The notes below the pieces were generated by a model, which made no database searches, was not told the origin of the DNA, and was given only the letters and a program-made list of their open reading frames with translations. Positions 1 through 8,609 of a stretch of DNA of 64,000 nt are shown here, one piece after another. The stretch is taken from assembly GCA_039045975.1 (NCBI GenBank), contig JBCCJA010000003.1:78315-142314 (forward strand), given 5' to 3'. Positions within the stretch are counted from its first letter, which is position 1. Every line of letters starts with the position of its first letter. The translations under genes were made by a program, and so were the position numbers. This DNA comes from JBCCJA01 sp039045975. Its GTDB lineage: Bacteria; Planctomycetota; Planctomycetia; Planctomycetales; Planctomycetaceae.

Positions 1-1
1 G

Positions 2-595
2 TCTGACGCGTTGGCGGAGAAGAAGCGGGAGCATCCGCTCGCGGTCTTCGGGTTCGGGGACGACTACCAGACCGATCTGCCCCATCGGGCCGCGGGCGTG
101 TTGTCGACTGCTCGGACCGACGGATCCCAAGACTCCCGATTCCGGCACCGTCTCGGCACGTCCCGCGTCACGCCGCTCGAAATGGCCCGGGCGGCGGCCG
201 CTTTGGCGGGCGGGGGGCGGTTGCCGACGCCGCATGTCGTCCGAGGCCTCGGCGTCCGCGCCGCGGCCGGGACGCGCGCGACCGTCCCGGCCGTGACTCC
301 GTCGCGGACCGCCGTCGACCCGCTTGCGGCGGCGACGGCGTTGTCCGGCATGCGGGCCGCGGTCGAGGATCCGGCCGGCTCGACGCACGGATTGGCCGCC
401 GTCTCGTCGGCAGCGGTCGCCGCGATCGGGGGGCACGTGGTCGATGCGGCCTCGGTCCATGACTGGGCGATCGCCGCCTGGCCGGCCGATGGCCCGACCC
501 GCGTCATCGCCGTCGTCGTTGAAGACGTCAGGCCGGGCATGGCGGAGCGGGTCGCTGGGCGTGTGATCACGGCCGACACGTCCGCGGACGACTGA
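2..595 (+). CDS. Penicillin-binding-protein-like transpeptidase, C-terminal part (5-prime end outside window)
   Basis: The reading frame is open to the left edge, so only about the last 197 residues are visible; the TTG at 11 is not a credible start. The segment RVTPLEMARAAAALAGGG followed by a Pro-rich turn resembles the helix that precedes the last catalytic motif of penicillin-binding transpeptidases (typically TPLQMA...NGG). The following block (SVHDWAIAAWPADGPTRVIA) resembles the family's core strand after the KTG motif. The KTG(T/S) motif itself is not present at the expected place; the local sequence is AAIGGHVVD. This suggests a divergent or catalytically dead transpeptidase, perhaps a structural cell-wall factor. 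The call rests on local similarity only, because the SxxK and SxN motifs lie outside the window. Confidence 0.55.
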   Translation, partial: SDALAEKKREHPLAVFGFGDDYQTDLPHRAAGVLSTARTDGSQDSRFRHRLGTSRVTPLEMARAAAALAGGGRLPTPHVVRGLGVRAAAGTRATVPAVTPSRTAVDPLAAATALSGMRAAVEDPAGSTHGLAAVSSAAVAAIGGHVVDAASVHDWAIAAWPADGPTRVIAVVVEDVRPGMAERVAGRVITADTSADD

Positions 596-677
596 CGGCT
601 GACGGCTGCCGTCGGCCTGTCATTTTGGCCTTCGCCGATGCCGTGCGGCGTGCCTGTGGGACGCGGTCACCAACGTT

Positions 678-706
678 TTTACGGTGAATCGACCGCCGGC
701 TACTTT
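678..706 (+). promoter_or_regulatory. Possible sigma-70-type promoter for groES-groEL
   Basis: TTTACG at 678-683 and TACTTT at 701-706 are separated by 17 bp, about 107 bp before the groES start. Both boxes match the consensus only partly (4/6 and 3/6). No CIRCE inverted repeat is visible between 596 and 812, so HrcA control is not supported. A short inverted repeat (CTGCC, 5-bp loop, GGCAG) lies at 756-770 in the leader. Confidence 0.25.
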
Positions 707-812
707 CGGTACCGGAAATGCTCCCCTCGTTTGGTGGAGAAGTTCCATCGACGGTCTGCCGGCTAGGCAGTCCACTTTCTGACAGTCGTTTTTCGAGACG
801 GAGACCTTCCAG

Positions 813-1118
813 ATGGCTGCGACGGCGAAAAAGACGAAGCTCGTCCCCCTCGGCGATCGCGTCGTCGTGCGGCGGGAAGAGGCCGAAGAGACGACCGCCG
901 GCGGCATCGTGCTGCCCGATTCGGCCCAAGATAAGCCGGCCCGCGGCGAGGTCGTCGCGATCGGCGACGGCCACGTCAAAGACGACGGCGCGAAGACGCC
1001 GCTGACCGTGAAGGAAGGCGACCGCGTCATCTTCAGCAGCTACGCCGGGGACGAGATCACGATCGGCGACGAGGACTACTTGCTGATGCGCGAGAGCGAC
1101 ATCCTCGCCACCTATTGA
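813..1118 (+). CDS. groES: Co-chaperonin GroES
   Basis: This is the 10-kDa lid of the GroEL folding chamber in the cytoplasm. The 101-residue product has the family's usual length and motifs: PLGDRVVVRREEAEE near the N-terminus, then TTAGGIVLPDSAQDKP, the mobile-loop region that contacts GroEL, and the C-terminal end DEDYLLMRESDILA. The ATG at 813 is preceded by an ACGGAGA ribosome-binding site about 8 nt upstream. groEL follows after 130 bp in the same direction, the standard groESL arrangement. Nothing unusual is seen in the protein. Confidence 0.97.
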   Translation: MAATAKKTKLVPLGDRVVVRREEAEETTAGGIVLPDSAQDKPARGEVVAIGDGHVKDDGAKTPLTVKEGDRVIFSSYAGDEITIGDEDYLLMRESDILATY

Positions 1119-1248
1119 TTAACCAGCCTTGCCGCGTGAGCGGCGAGGGGCGTGCCGGGACGGTCCCGATCGATCGCACGCGTGTCCGTTCATCCCCCGC
1201 CGCTGACGCGGCAGGGCTCGTTTTCATTGGAAAGTCTGGGAGCCACTC

Positions 1249-2874
1249 ATGGCCAAGATGATCGCCTTCGATCAGGAAGCTCAGGACGCCATCCGGCGGG
1301 GCATCGGTAAGCTCGCGAAAGCCGTCAAAGTCACGCTCGGTCCGAAGGGCCGCAACGTGATCATCGAGAAGAGCTTCGGCTCGCCGACGGTCACGAAGGA
1401 CGGCGTCGCCGTCGCGAAAGAGATCGAACTCGGCGACAAGTTCGAGGACATGGGGGCGAAGATGGTCAAGGAGGTCGCTTCGAAGACCTCCGACGCGGCC
1501 GGCGACGGCACGACGACCGCCACCGTGATGGCCGAGGCGATTTACAACGAAGGCCTCAAGGCCGTTGTCGCCGGGGTCAGCCCGATCGCGATGAAGAACG
1601 GCATGGACCAGGCCGTCGCCGACATCGTCGGCCAGCTGCACGAGATGTCGACCGAGTGCAAAGACAAGAAGTCGATCGCCCATGTCGGCACTGTCGCGTC
1701 GAACGGCGACGCCGAGGTCGGCAAGCTGCTCGCCGACGCCGTCCAGAAAGTCGGCCACGACGGCGTGATCACGATCGACGAGGGCAAGACGCTCGAAAAC
1801 GTCCTCGAGTTCGTCGAGGGCATGCAGTTCGACCGCGGGTACCTTTCGCCCTACTTCGTCACCGACCGCTCGGCGATGGAGGCGGTCCTCGAAGACGCCT
1901 ACGTGCTGATCCACGAAAAGAAGATTTCGAACATCAAGGACCTCGTCCCGATCCTCGAGAAGGTCGTGCAGGCCGGGAAGCCGCTGCTGATCATCGCCGA
2001 GGACGTCGAGGGCGAGGCGCTCGCGACGCTCGTCATCAACAGCCTCCGCGGCACGTTCAAGTGCGTCGCCGTGAAGGCCCCCGGCTACGGCGACCGCCGC
2101 AAGGCGATGCTGCAGGACATCGCCACGATGGTCGGCGGGCAGGCGATCTTCGAAGACCTCGGCATCAAGCTCGACAACCTGCAGCTGTCGGACCTCGGCA
2201 CGGCCAAGAAGGTCGTGATCGGTAAAGACGACACGACGATCGTCGAAGGGGCCGGCAAGAAGGCCGACATCGCGGCCCGCGTCGAGCAGATCCGAAACGA
2301 GATCGAGAACACGACCAGCGACTACGACCGCGAGAAGCTCGAAGAGCGGGTCGCGAAGCTGGCCGGCGGCGTGGCACAGATCATGGTCGGGGCCGCGACC
2401 GAGTCGGAAATGAAGACCAAGAAGGGCCGTGTCGAGGACGCCCGTGACTCGGTCAAGGCGGCGATCGAAGAGGGCACGTTGCCGGGCGGCGGCGTCGCCC
2501 TGCTCCGCGCCGCGGCGGCCGTCGGCACGAAGAAGTCGGCCCCGCACGACTTTAAGGTCGGGTACGACATCATCGTCCGGGCCTGCCGGGCGCCGGTCAC
2601 GCAGATCGCCGCCAACGCCGGCGAAGACGGCGGCGTGATCTGCGAAAAGGTCCTCTCCGAAGAAGGCAACGTCGGCTACAACGCCGCGACCGACAGCTTC
2701 GAGGACCTCGTCAAGGCGGGCATCATCGACCCGACGAAGGTGACCCGCTCGGCCCTCCAGAACGCCGCCTCGGTCAGCACCCTGCTGCTGACGAGCGACG
2801 CCCTGATCGCCGACAAGCCGGAAGAGAAGAAGGGCGGCGCCCCGGCCGGCGGGATGGACGACGAGATGTATTGA
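1249..2874 (+). CDS. groEL: Chaperonin GroEL (60 kDa)
   Basis: ATP-driven folding chaperonin of 541 residues, the usual length. Family landmarks are visible: the N-terminal TLGPKGRNVIIEKSFGSP, the nucleotide-binding DGTTTATVMAEAIYNEGLKAV, the apical-domain stretch, and LPGGGVALLRAAAA in the C-terminal equatorial domain. The C-terminus ends GGMDDEMY, a variant of the GGM-rich tail. The start at 1249 has GGGAG about 8 nt upstream. It is downstream of groES and ends 26 bp before a strong intrinsic terminator, so groES-groEL looks like a closed two-gene operon. Confidence 0.98.
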   Translation: MAKMIAFDQEAQDAIRRGIGKLAKAVKVTLGPKGRNVIIEKSFGSPTVTKDGVAVAKEIELGDKFEDMGAKMVKEVASKTSDAAGDGTTTATVMAEAIYNEGLKAVVAGVSPIAMKNGMDQAVADIVGQLHEMSTECKDKKSIAHVGTVASNGDAEVGKLLADAVQKVGHDGVITIDEGKTLENVLEFVEGMQFDRGYLSPYFVTDRSAMEAVLEDAYVLIHEKKISNIKDLVPILEKVVQAGKPLLIIAEDVEGEALATLVINSLRGTFKCVAVKAPGYGDRRKAMLQDIATMVGGQAIFEDLGIKLDNLQLSDLGTAKKVVIGKDDTTIVEGAGKKADIAARVEQIRNEIENTTSDYDREKLEERVAKLAGGVAQIMVGAATESEMKTKKGRVEDARDSVKAAIEEGTLPGGGVALLRAAAAVGTKKSAPHDFKVGYDIIVRACRAPVTQIAANAGEDGGVICEKVLSEEGNVGYNAATDSFEDLVKAGIIDPTKVTRSALQNAASVSTLLLTSDALIADKPEEKKGGAPAGGMDDEMY

Positions 2875-2900
2875 TCGGACTGAGGACTGCGAACGTTCCG

Positions 2901-2932
2901 AACCCCGCCGGTGTCAGCCGGCGGGGTTTTTT
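2901..2932 (+). terminator. Rho-independent terminator of groES-groEL
   Basis: A perfect 11-bp stem (AACCCCGCCGG at 2901-2911 pairing with CCGGCGGGGTT at 2918-2928) has a 6-nt loop and runs into a T6 tract at 2927-2932. It lies 26 bp after the groEL stop codon. Confidence 0.9.
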
Positions 2933-2945
2933 CATGGAGGGTGGA

Positions 2946-4229
2946 GTGAAGAAACTAGGACCACTGCAAACGCAGTTGGGGAGTCCTCGGTTCAACGACA
3001 CGAGATCGCCACTTCTGCCGCCGCCGAGCAGACGATTGGGTTTACTCGGTTCGCGGCCGTATCGCTTGGAAGTTAGTGATCTATGTAGCTCAATTCGAAG
3101 CGGCGAATACCGCGGTGTGCTGTGGTTCGTCGACGCGAATATCGCGATCAATGAACGTTTCGGCGAAATTTGGTCAGCTCTGGCGGACGCAGCGGTTCGC
3201 AATTGCGAACAGACAGTTCATTTACCGATAGCGATCCGGAACGAGATCGGCTTAACCGAGACGAGGCGCGAAGATCGGCTCGGCGAGTTAAGGGAGATGA
3301 TTAGGGCGGCGGTGTGGGGTGCTTCGGGATGGATTTCACGGCGCGTCTGCGGCGGCGACAACCGCATTGCGGACTGCGCTGTCGACTACGCAGTGCTTCT
3401 GTCGCAATGGAAAGTCTGCTGGAGTCTGGTCGGGCCCAGCGAAAATGGTGCTGCGAGGAGTCGGCGAGAGTTGATGGGCGCGATTGCCCGATCACAGGGT
3501 GAACGGTCTTTACGTTTTGCCAAGGAAGGGTTGCACGAGTTGGAGGGTGGAGGCCTGAAGACAGCAGACGCGCAGCTTGTTTGCGATGCCATGTTCACCG
3601 CCATTGCCTCTGGCGTCCCGACAATGGTGCTGACTGCCGATACCGGGGTCGTTGAGCTGTGGATGAAGGCACGCTGGTTTTTAGATACCCACTGCAAATC
3701 GGTCTTGCTTGCTCGCCATTTTCGAAAGCTTAAGCCTCGCATAGGTTTGTTGCCGGAATCTGATTGGCAAAGACGAATTTTTAACGGCAGCGCTGGGTAC
3801 GCTGCGGTCGAGGATCCGACCTATGATTTTTTGGTTCCCTCCGAAGGTGGGTGCCGCGTGTCGTCAGGGATCCTGTGTTTAGATGCGGCAAGGCCAGTCG
3901 CAGTCGACTATTTGCAAGATTTGGATGTGGGCATGCTTCCGTATGTCTTGGCCTACAGGCGGTCGGTCGAACAGATGATCTGCTCGCAAGACGCTGCTGC
4001 CTGGCACATAAACCCAGGCCCACTTTTCGCTAGTTTGCGAGGCCAGAGGCTCGGTTGGTCTCCGTCGGCAGCGGTCTTTGGTAATTTTCGGGTTTGCCCA
4101 GCTACTTATTGCGGGCTTGGGGGAGTTCAGAGAACGATTCGTTGGCCGTTTCTTGATTTAATACATTTAGTGGCGAATCAAGAGAGGTTTTCTGACATAC
4201 AACCGGTCGCTAAGTCGTCGCCCCGCTAA
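2946..4229 (+). CDS. PIN-like domain protein, possible ribonuclease
   Basis: No close family is recognised over the whole length. About 60 residues in, GVLWFVDANIAINE resembles the first PIN-domain strand with its metal-binding Asp. A Glu follows in AIRNEIG, then an Asp in LKTADAQLVCDAM and another in MVLTADTGVVEL, which together match the four acidic positions of PIN nucleases. The roughly 200 residues after that have no recognised domain. I chose the GTG at 2946 because GGAGG lies 5 nt upstream; the ATG at 2934 has no Shine-Dalgarno and abuts the terminator. Base composition is visibly more AT-rich than the groEL side, suggesting transfer. The zeta-type gene starts 13 bp after the stop, so the two may be one defence or toxin unit. 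Confidence 0.6.
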   Translation: MKKLGPLQTQLGSPRFNDTRSPLLPPPSRRLGLLGSRPYRLEVSDLCSSIRSGEYRGVLWFVDANIAINERFGEIWSALADAAVRNCEQTVHLPIAIRNEIGLTETRREDRLGELREMIRAAVWGASGWISRRVCGGDNRIADCAVDYAVLLSQWKVCWSLVGPSENGAARSRRELMGAIARSQGERSLRFAKEGLHELEGGGLKTADAQLVCDAMFTAIASGVPTMVLTADTGVVELWMKARWFLDTHCKSVLLARHFRKLKPRIGLLPESDWQRRIFNGSAGYAAVEDPTYDFLVPSEGGCRVSSGILCLDAARPVAVDYLQDLDVGMLPYVLAYRRSVEQMICSQDAAAWHINPGPLFASLRGQRLGWSPSAAVFGNFRVCPATYCGLGGVQRTIRWPFLDLIHLVANQERFSDIQPVAKSSPR

Positions 4230-4242
4230 AGCCTCCAGAAAT

Positions 4243-5040
4243 ATGGCTTTATCCGAATATCCCACCGTCACCGTCATCGCGGGGCCGAACGGAGCCGGGA
4301 AGACGACGTTCGCGAATCGGTTTCTGCCGGCCAACGTGGCGGGCAAGCAGTTCTTGAACGCCGACCTGATCGCGGCGGGACTGTCGCCGTTCGATCCGGA
4401 GTCGCAGAAGGTGCGGGCCGGTCGGCTGGTCATCGAGCGGATGCGGGAGTTGGTCGCGGCGCGGGAGAGTTTCGGGTTCGAGACGACGCTGGCCGGCCGC
4501 GGCTACGCGAAAAAACTTGCGGCGATGTCGGCGGCGGGCTACCGCGTTCTGTTCTTTTTCTTGTGGTTGCCCGACGCAGAGTGGGCCGTGCGTCGTGTCG
4601 CCGGGCGGGTCCGCGAAGGGGGGCACGACGTGCCCGACGACGATATCCGCCGCCGCTATCGGAAAGGGCTGGTACACTTCTTCGACCTGTTCGCCCCGAT
4701 CGCGGACGAGTGGGAGCTGTACGACGCCTCGGCCTTACCGCCACGATTAGTCGTGGAATCGACGAACGAGGGTGAGCGGGTCGTCGATGCCGCCCGTTAT
4801 CACTCGTCCTGGCCACCTATGAGAAGGCGCGACATGGCTAATGAAGCCGGGGAACGACCGCTGCGCGAAAGGGCCGCGGATGCGTTCGACGCCGCGGCGC
4901 GGGACGTAATCGAACGGGCACGGCGATGTGGCACGCCGATCGTGACGTCTTGCGACGGGAAACTCGTCGAAATGACGCCCGACGAGGCGGAGGCAGAAGT
5001 CGCGATTCGAAAAACCGCCCGCGAAGACGCGGGCGGTTAG
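4243..5040 (+). CDS. Zeta-toxin-like P-loop kinase fused to an antitoxin-like tail
   Basis: Residues 1-190 form a zeta-type P-loop protein of the COG4185 kind: Walker A GPNGAGKT at 14-21, NADLIAAGLSPF after it, FETTLAGR at 79-86, and the Arg-rich lid RVREGGHDVPDDDIRRRY. Zeta toxins phosphorylate UDP-N-acetylglucosamine. Residues 198-265 resemble the small stand-alone proteins usually encoded beside such kinases, in particular ARDVIERARRCGTPIV, then a DGKLVEMTPDEAE segment. Here the two are one reading frame. An internal ATG at 4834 has GAGAAGG 6 nt upstream, so the tail may also be made separately. It follows the PIN-like gene by 13 bp. Confidence 0.75.
   Translation: MALSEYPTVTVIAGPNGAGKTTFANRFLPANVAGKQFLNADLIAAGLSPFDPESQKVRAGRLVIERMRELVAARESFGFETTLAGRGYAKKLAAMSAAGYRVLFFFLWLPDAEWAVRRVAGRVREGGHDVPDDDIRRRYRKGLVHFFDLFAPIADEWELYDASALPPRLVVESTNEGERVVDAARYHSSWPPMRRRDMANEAGERPLRERAADAFDAAARDVIERARRCGTPIVTSCDGKLVEMTPDEAEAEVAIRKTAREDAGG
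5011..5038 (-). terminator. Intrinsic terminator of the Bax-inhibitor-like gene, inside the end of the zeta gene
   Basis: A perfect 11-bp stem (AACCGCCCGCG at 5013-5023 pairing with CGCGGGCGGTT at 5028-5038) has a 4-nt loop. Read on the minus strand it is followed by a run of T (5011-5014 and stem end), 31 bp after the stop at 5069. On the plus strand it encodes the last residues of the zeta-antitoxin fusion. Confidence 0.8.
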
Positions 5041-5068
5041 GAAATTCGAGGCGTGCGTCAGGTCTCGG

Positions 5069-5776
5069 TCAGTCGTCCGAGGCCATGAACAGCTGCAGGA
5101 CGTACCAGAACAGCGTCGCGAGGCTGGCGAACAACGCCAGCGAGGCCGCCACGTGCTGGTCGGTGCGGTAGTGGTGCAGCACGTTCGAGGTGTCGTACAG
5201 GATGTAGCAGCACATCAACGCGACCATGCCGACGGTGAAGAACAAGCCGAGCGAAAAGCCGAACAGCGGGCCGGCGATCATCAACGCGAGGGCCGCCATC
5301 GACGCGATCCACAGCCCGGTCCGCATCCACGAGAAGTCGGCCTTGGTGACGAAGACCGACGCGGTCAGCCCGGCGAAGATCGCCGCGGTGGCGAGCCCGG
5401 CCTGCGGGATCGCGTCGGGATGGAACATCGACGCGATCGCGAGCAGCGGCACGAAGATCAACGCCTCGGCGACGATGTAGAGCCCGAGGCCGAGGTACTG
5501 GGTCGTGGCCGATGCGTCGCTCTCGGCCCACGACCGGGCGAGCCAGCTGACGCCCATGAAGGCGATGAACGCGATCCACCAGTTGCCGCCGATCACGCTG
5601 AGCAGCGTTTCGCGGACCGGGTCGATGCTGAGCAGCAGGCCCTCAAGCCCGCAGAAGATCAGCACCGACATGAGTAGGTGCCCGTAGGTGCGGCGGATGA
5701 AGCCGACGCGGGCCGACTCGCCGGCTTGGATCGCGACGGCCCCGCCGCTGGCGTAGTAGTTGCCCGTGTCTTGCAT
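5069..5776 (-). CDS. Bax inhibitor-1 / YccA family membrane protein
   Basis: Integral membrane protein of 235 residues with about seven hydrophobic segments, the size and topology of the Bax inhibitor-1 (UPF0005) family. Typical features are the N-terminal RRTYGHLLMSVLIF, the central AEALIFVPLLAIA, TAAIFAGLTASVFVTKADFS and the last segments with CCYILYDTSNVLHHY, which contains the family's conserved YDT. Bacterial members are implicated in calcium leak or in quality control beside FtsH, but no role is shown here. It is a single gene converging on the zeta gene, with a clear terminator. Confidence 0.9.
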   Translation of the reverse strand: MQDTGNYYASGGAVAIQAGESARVGFIRRTYGHLLMSVLIFCGLEGLLLSIDPVRETLLSVIGGNWWIAFIAFMGVSWLARSWAESDASATTQYLGLGLYIVAEALIFVPLLAIASMFHPDAIPQAGLATAAIFAGLTASVFVTKADFSWMRTGLWIASMAALALMIAGPLFGFSLGLFFTVGMVALMCCYILYDTSNVLHHYRTDQHVAASLALFASLATLFWYVLQLFMASDD

Positions 5777-5935
5777 CGCGTCAGCCCGGTCAAAGAGAGA
5801 TGTCGATCGGGGCGGTCCCCGGGTACATCCGAGCGTACCACAGCTTCGGCGTCGCGTGACGGCCAGATCGTTCGTGAGGCCGCAAAGGTTAAGCGTCTGC
5901 GGCGAAGCGGGCCGGACCGAAAGTCTCGTCGGCGG

Positions 5936-7114
5936 TCACATCCCGCCGCAGAAGGCGAACGGCCCGCCGGACGCGGCGGGGGGGTGGCCGGCGGTCGCGG
6001 ACGACCCGCCGGCGCGGGTGCCGGTCGCCGGTCGGCCGCCGCCCGGGCGGCCTGTCGTCGTACCGGTCGGAGTGACCAAGATCCCGCGGCGTGCCGGCTG
6101 GCCGGGTGCCGGTGACGGGGCCGGGTTGGCCGAGGGCGGGTAGGCGGGCGTCGGGCCGAAACCGTCGTCGGGACGCAGCGACGGCCCGGCGGCGGGGGCG
6201 TATCGTCCCGGCCCGCCGCGGGCGGCGGCGAGGTCGAGCGTCTGCCGGCCCTCGATCGTCTCGCCTTCGACCCGTCCGGCGGCGTCGAGCCGGAGGGCGA
6301 CGGTGACTTCGTTTCGCAGCGTCTCGTACTGGGCGAGCGTGAGGACCGTCGCCGTGAAGCGGCTGAGGCCGTCGAGTCCGCAGGGGCCGACCCAGGCGTA
6401 TACGCCGTCGTATTCGCCGACGTAGAGGGCGTCGGCCGGGACGTCGAGCTTCCGGCAGGTCACGCCGTACCAGCCCCGCGGGACGTGCCGGTGCAGCGAA
6501 CGGGTCAGGCGGCCCGCGTAATTCGTCGCGTCGGTGTCCTCATAGAAATACAGGGCCTCCGAAACGGTCGCAGGTTCGGGCCCATCGAGCAGGCCGTAGC
6601 CGACGAGGTCGGCGACCGGGTCCTCCGGGCGGCCGGTGACTTCGGTCGCGGTCGCGAAAGACCAGCGTCGGGAGACCGCGTGCGGGTCGGCCTCTTTGCG
6701 GAGGACGCAGACGATCGACAGGTCGTAGCCGTGCACGAGCAGCTCGAAGGCCCGCCGCATTCTCATCAGGCGGTACGGGTCTTTGACGGGGGCCGCGTCG
6801 AGGGCGTGCGTCAGCGTCCGCGTCCCCTGGACCGACAGCGACAGCGAGTCGACCCCGATGAAATTGAAGAACGGGCAGGCCGACACGCTGCCCGAATCCT
6901 GCAACTGCGTGTTCGCGGCGTCGAGCACGGCGAAGCTCGGCAGCGAGCCCGGCTCGGCGTGGTACCGGGCGATGTTGTCGAGTACCTGGTGGTAGTGCAG
7001 GTCGGTGATCTCTTTGTAGCCGACGGTCGATTGCTTCCGCAGTTGCCGCGCGATGCACCCGCCGGCCATGACGACCAGCAGCAGCAGGGCGGCGACGCGG
7101 ACGCGGGTCGACAT
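5936..7114 (-). CDS. Putative lipoprotein of unknown function
   Basis: The product has a signal peptide with lipobox: a short basic start, a hydrophobic run and VVMAGGC, so it is probably lipid-anchored at Cys20. The 392-residue protein has no family I recognise. Residues 30-290 look globular with several Trp, Tyr and Cys. The last roughly 90 residues are a low-complexity Pro/Gly/Arg tail. The ATG at 7114 is the only start that keeps the signal peptide. It is divergent from argG, with about 265 bp between the two starts. Confidence 0.7.
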   Translation of the reverse strand: MSTRVRVAALLLLVVMAGGCIARQLRKQSTVGYKEITDLHYHQVLDNIARYHAEPGSLPSFAVLDAANTQLQDSGSVSACPFFNFIGVDSLSLSVQGTRTLTHALDAAPVKDPYRLMRMRRAFELLVHGYDLSIVCVLRKEADPHAVSRRWSFATATEVTGRPEDPVADLVGYGLLDGPEPATVSEALYFYEDTDATNYAGRLTRSLHRHVPRGWYGVTCRKLDVPADALYVGEYDGVYAWVGPCGLDGLSRFTATVLTLAQYETLRNEVTVALRLDAAGRVEGETIEGRQTLDLAAARGGPGRYAPAAGPSLRPDDGFGPTPAYPPSANPAPSPAPGQPARRGILVTPTGTTTGRPGGGRPATGTRAGGSSATAGHPPAASGGPFAFCGGM

Positions 7115-7379
7115 GGAATCCTTTCCGTCGGACCGACCGCTCCGCGGTCGTGACGCGGTCGGCCCGACGGTGCGGGTCGGCGTCTTCTTGCTGATCGGCC
7201 TCGCGTCGCGGGGACCGGTCTGTCACGGGCCCGTCCGTTACGACCGTTACGACCGTCAGGGGCGCACCGGGTGCCGGTCGAGGTCGTCGGGTAGGCGCGG
7301 ACGCCGCGTCGCGGGTCGCATGCCGAACCGGGCCGCCGCGGGTAGTGTTCTTTCCATTGACCCCAGCGGACACACGCCC

Positions 7380-8594
7380 ATGCCCTCCTGCGTCCTCGCC
7401 TATTCCGGCGGCCTCGACACGTCGGTCATCCTCGGCTGGCTGATGGACGAGGGTTACGACGTGCATTGCGTGTACGTCGATATCGGGCAGCCGTGCGAGG
7501 ACCGCGACGCGATCATCGCGAAGGCGGAGAAGATCGGAGCGAAGTCGGCCCGCGTCGTCGAAGTGACCGAAGAACTCTGTCGCGACTTCGCGTTCCCCGT
7601 GATGCGGTTCCAGGCCCGCTACGAGGGCGTCTACCTGCTCGGCACGAGTATCGCCCGGCCGCTGATCACGAAGGTGTGCTTGCAGGTCGCCCGCGAGGTC
7701 GGGGCCGACGCCTACGCGCACGGGGCGACCGGCAAGGGCAACGACCAGTGCCGGTTCCAATTGGCGGCCGACGCGCTCGAGCCGGGCACGAAGGTGATCG
7801 CACCGTGGCGGATCGCGGCGTTCCGTGAAAAATTCCCGGGCCGTGCCGAGCTGCTCGCGTATTGCGAGGAGAAAGGCATCCCCGTGAAGGCAACGGCTTC
7901 GAAGCCGTACAGCTCGGACGAGAACTGCCTGCACATCAGCTACGAGGCGGGCGACCTCGAAGACCTACAGACCGACGGCTACTCGGTGGTCGACTTCGGC
8001 ATGACGGTCGCGCCGCAGGACGCGCCCGACGCCGCCGAAGAGGTGACGGTCGCGTTCGAGTCGGGCGTGCCGGTGTCGCTAAACGGCGAGAAGCTCGACG
8101 CCGCCGCGATGGTCGCGAATGCGAATGAGATCGCCGGGCGCAACGGCGTCGGGCGGATCGACATGGTCGAGAACCGTTTCGTCGGCATGAAGAGCCGCGG
8201 CGTCTACGAGGCGCCGGGCATGACGCTGCTGTACGAGACGCACCGTATGCTGGAACAGCTGACGCTCGATCGCGACCTGGTGCACTTGCGGGACCGGCTA
8301 GCGCCCGAGGTCGCCGAACTCGTCTACTACGGCCTGTGGTACGTGCCGAAGCTCGACGCGTTGTTCGCGTTCAACGAAGAGGCCCAAAAGCCGGTGACCG
8401 GCGAGGTGACGGTGAAGCTCTACAAGGGCAACGTGCTGCTCGCGAAGCGGTCGAGCCCGCACAGCCTGTACGACGCCGAGGTCGCCTCGATGGAGGGGGG
8501 CGGGTCGTACGACCAGACCGACGCGGAGGGCTTCCTGAACATCGTCGGCCTGCCGAGCCGGGTGCAGGGCGCCGTCACGCCGCGGACTTATTGA
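7380..8594 (+). CDS. argG: Argininosuccinate synthase
   Basis: Joins citrulline and aspartate using ATP, the penultimate step of arginine synthesis. The 404-residue product has the expected length. AYSGGLDTS near residue 7 is the family's PP-loop ATP-binding motif. HGATGKGNDQCRFQ carries the citrulline and aspartate-binding region, and ENRFVGMKSRGVYE is characteristic of the C-terminal half. The ATG at 7380 gives the usual N-terminus MPSCVLAYSGGLD; in-frame upstream codons add only low-complexity sequence. No strong Shine-Dalgarno is seen. The phosphatase gene starts 15 bp after the stop. Confidence 0.97.
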   Translation: MPSCVLAYSGGLDTSVILGWLMDEGYDVHCVYVDIGQPCEDRDAIIAKAEKIGAKSARVVEVTEELCRDFAFPVMRFQARYEGVYLLGTSIARPLITKVCLQVAREVGADAYAHGATGKGNDQCRFQLAADALEPGTKVIAPWRIAAFREKFPGRAELLAYCEEKGIPVKATASKPYSSDENCLHISYEAGDLEDLQTDGYSVVDFGMTVAPQDAPDAAEEVTVAFESGVPVSLNGEKLDAAAMVANANEIAGRNGVGRIDMVENRFVGMKSRGVYEAPGMTLLYETHRMLEQLTLDRDLVHLRDRLAPEVAELVYYGLWYVPKLDALFAFNEEAQKPVTGEVTVKLYKGNVLLAKRSSPHSLYDAEVASMEGGGSYDQTDAEGFLNIVGLPSRVQGAVTPRTY

Positions 8595-8609
8595 GTCGGG
8601 GATCGGTCG

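Noticed and set aside
596..812. CIRCE element expected before groES
   Set aside because: No TTAGCACTC-N9-GAGTGCTAA-like inverted repeat found; only a 5-bp inverted repeat at 756-770.
1057..2547. 496-residue minus-strand open frame opposite groEL
   Set aside because: Antisense shadow caused by the GC-biased third codon position of groEL; no family resemblance.
7236..7253. Tandem CGTTACGAC units upstream of argG
   Set aside because: Only two 9-bp units; no known operator pattern (not an ARG box), so not reported as a site.
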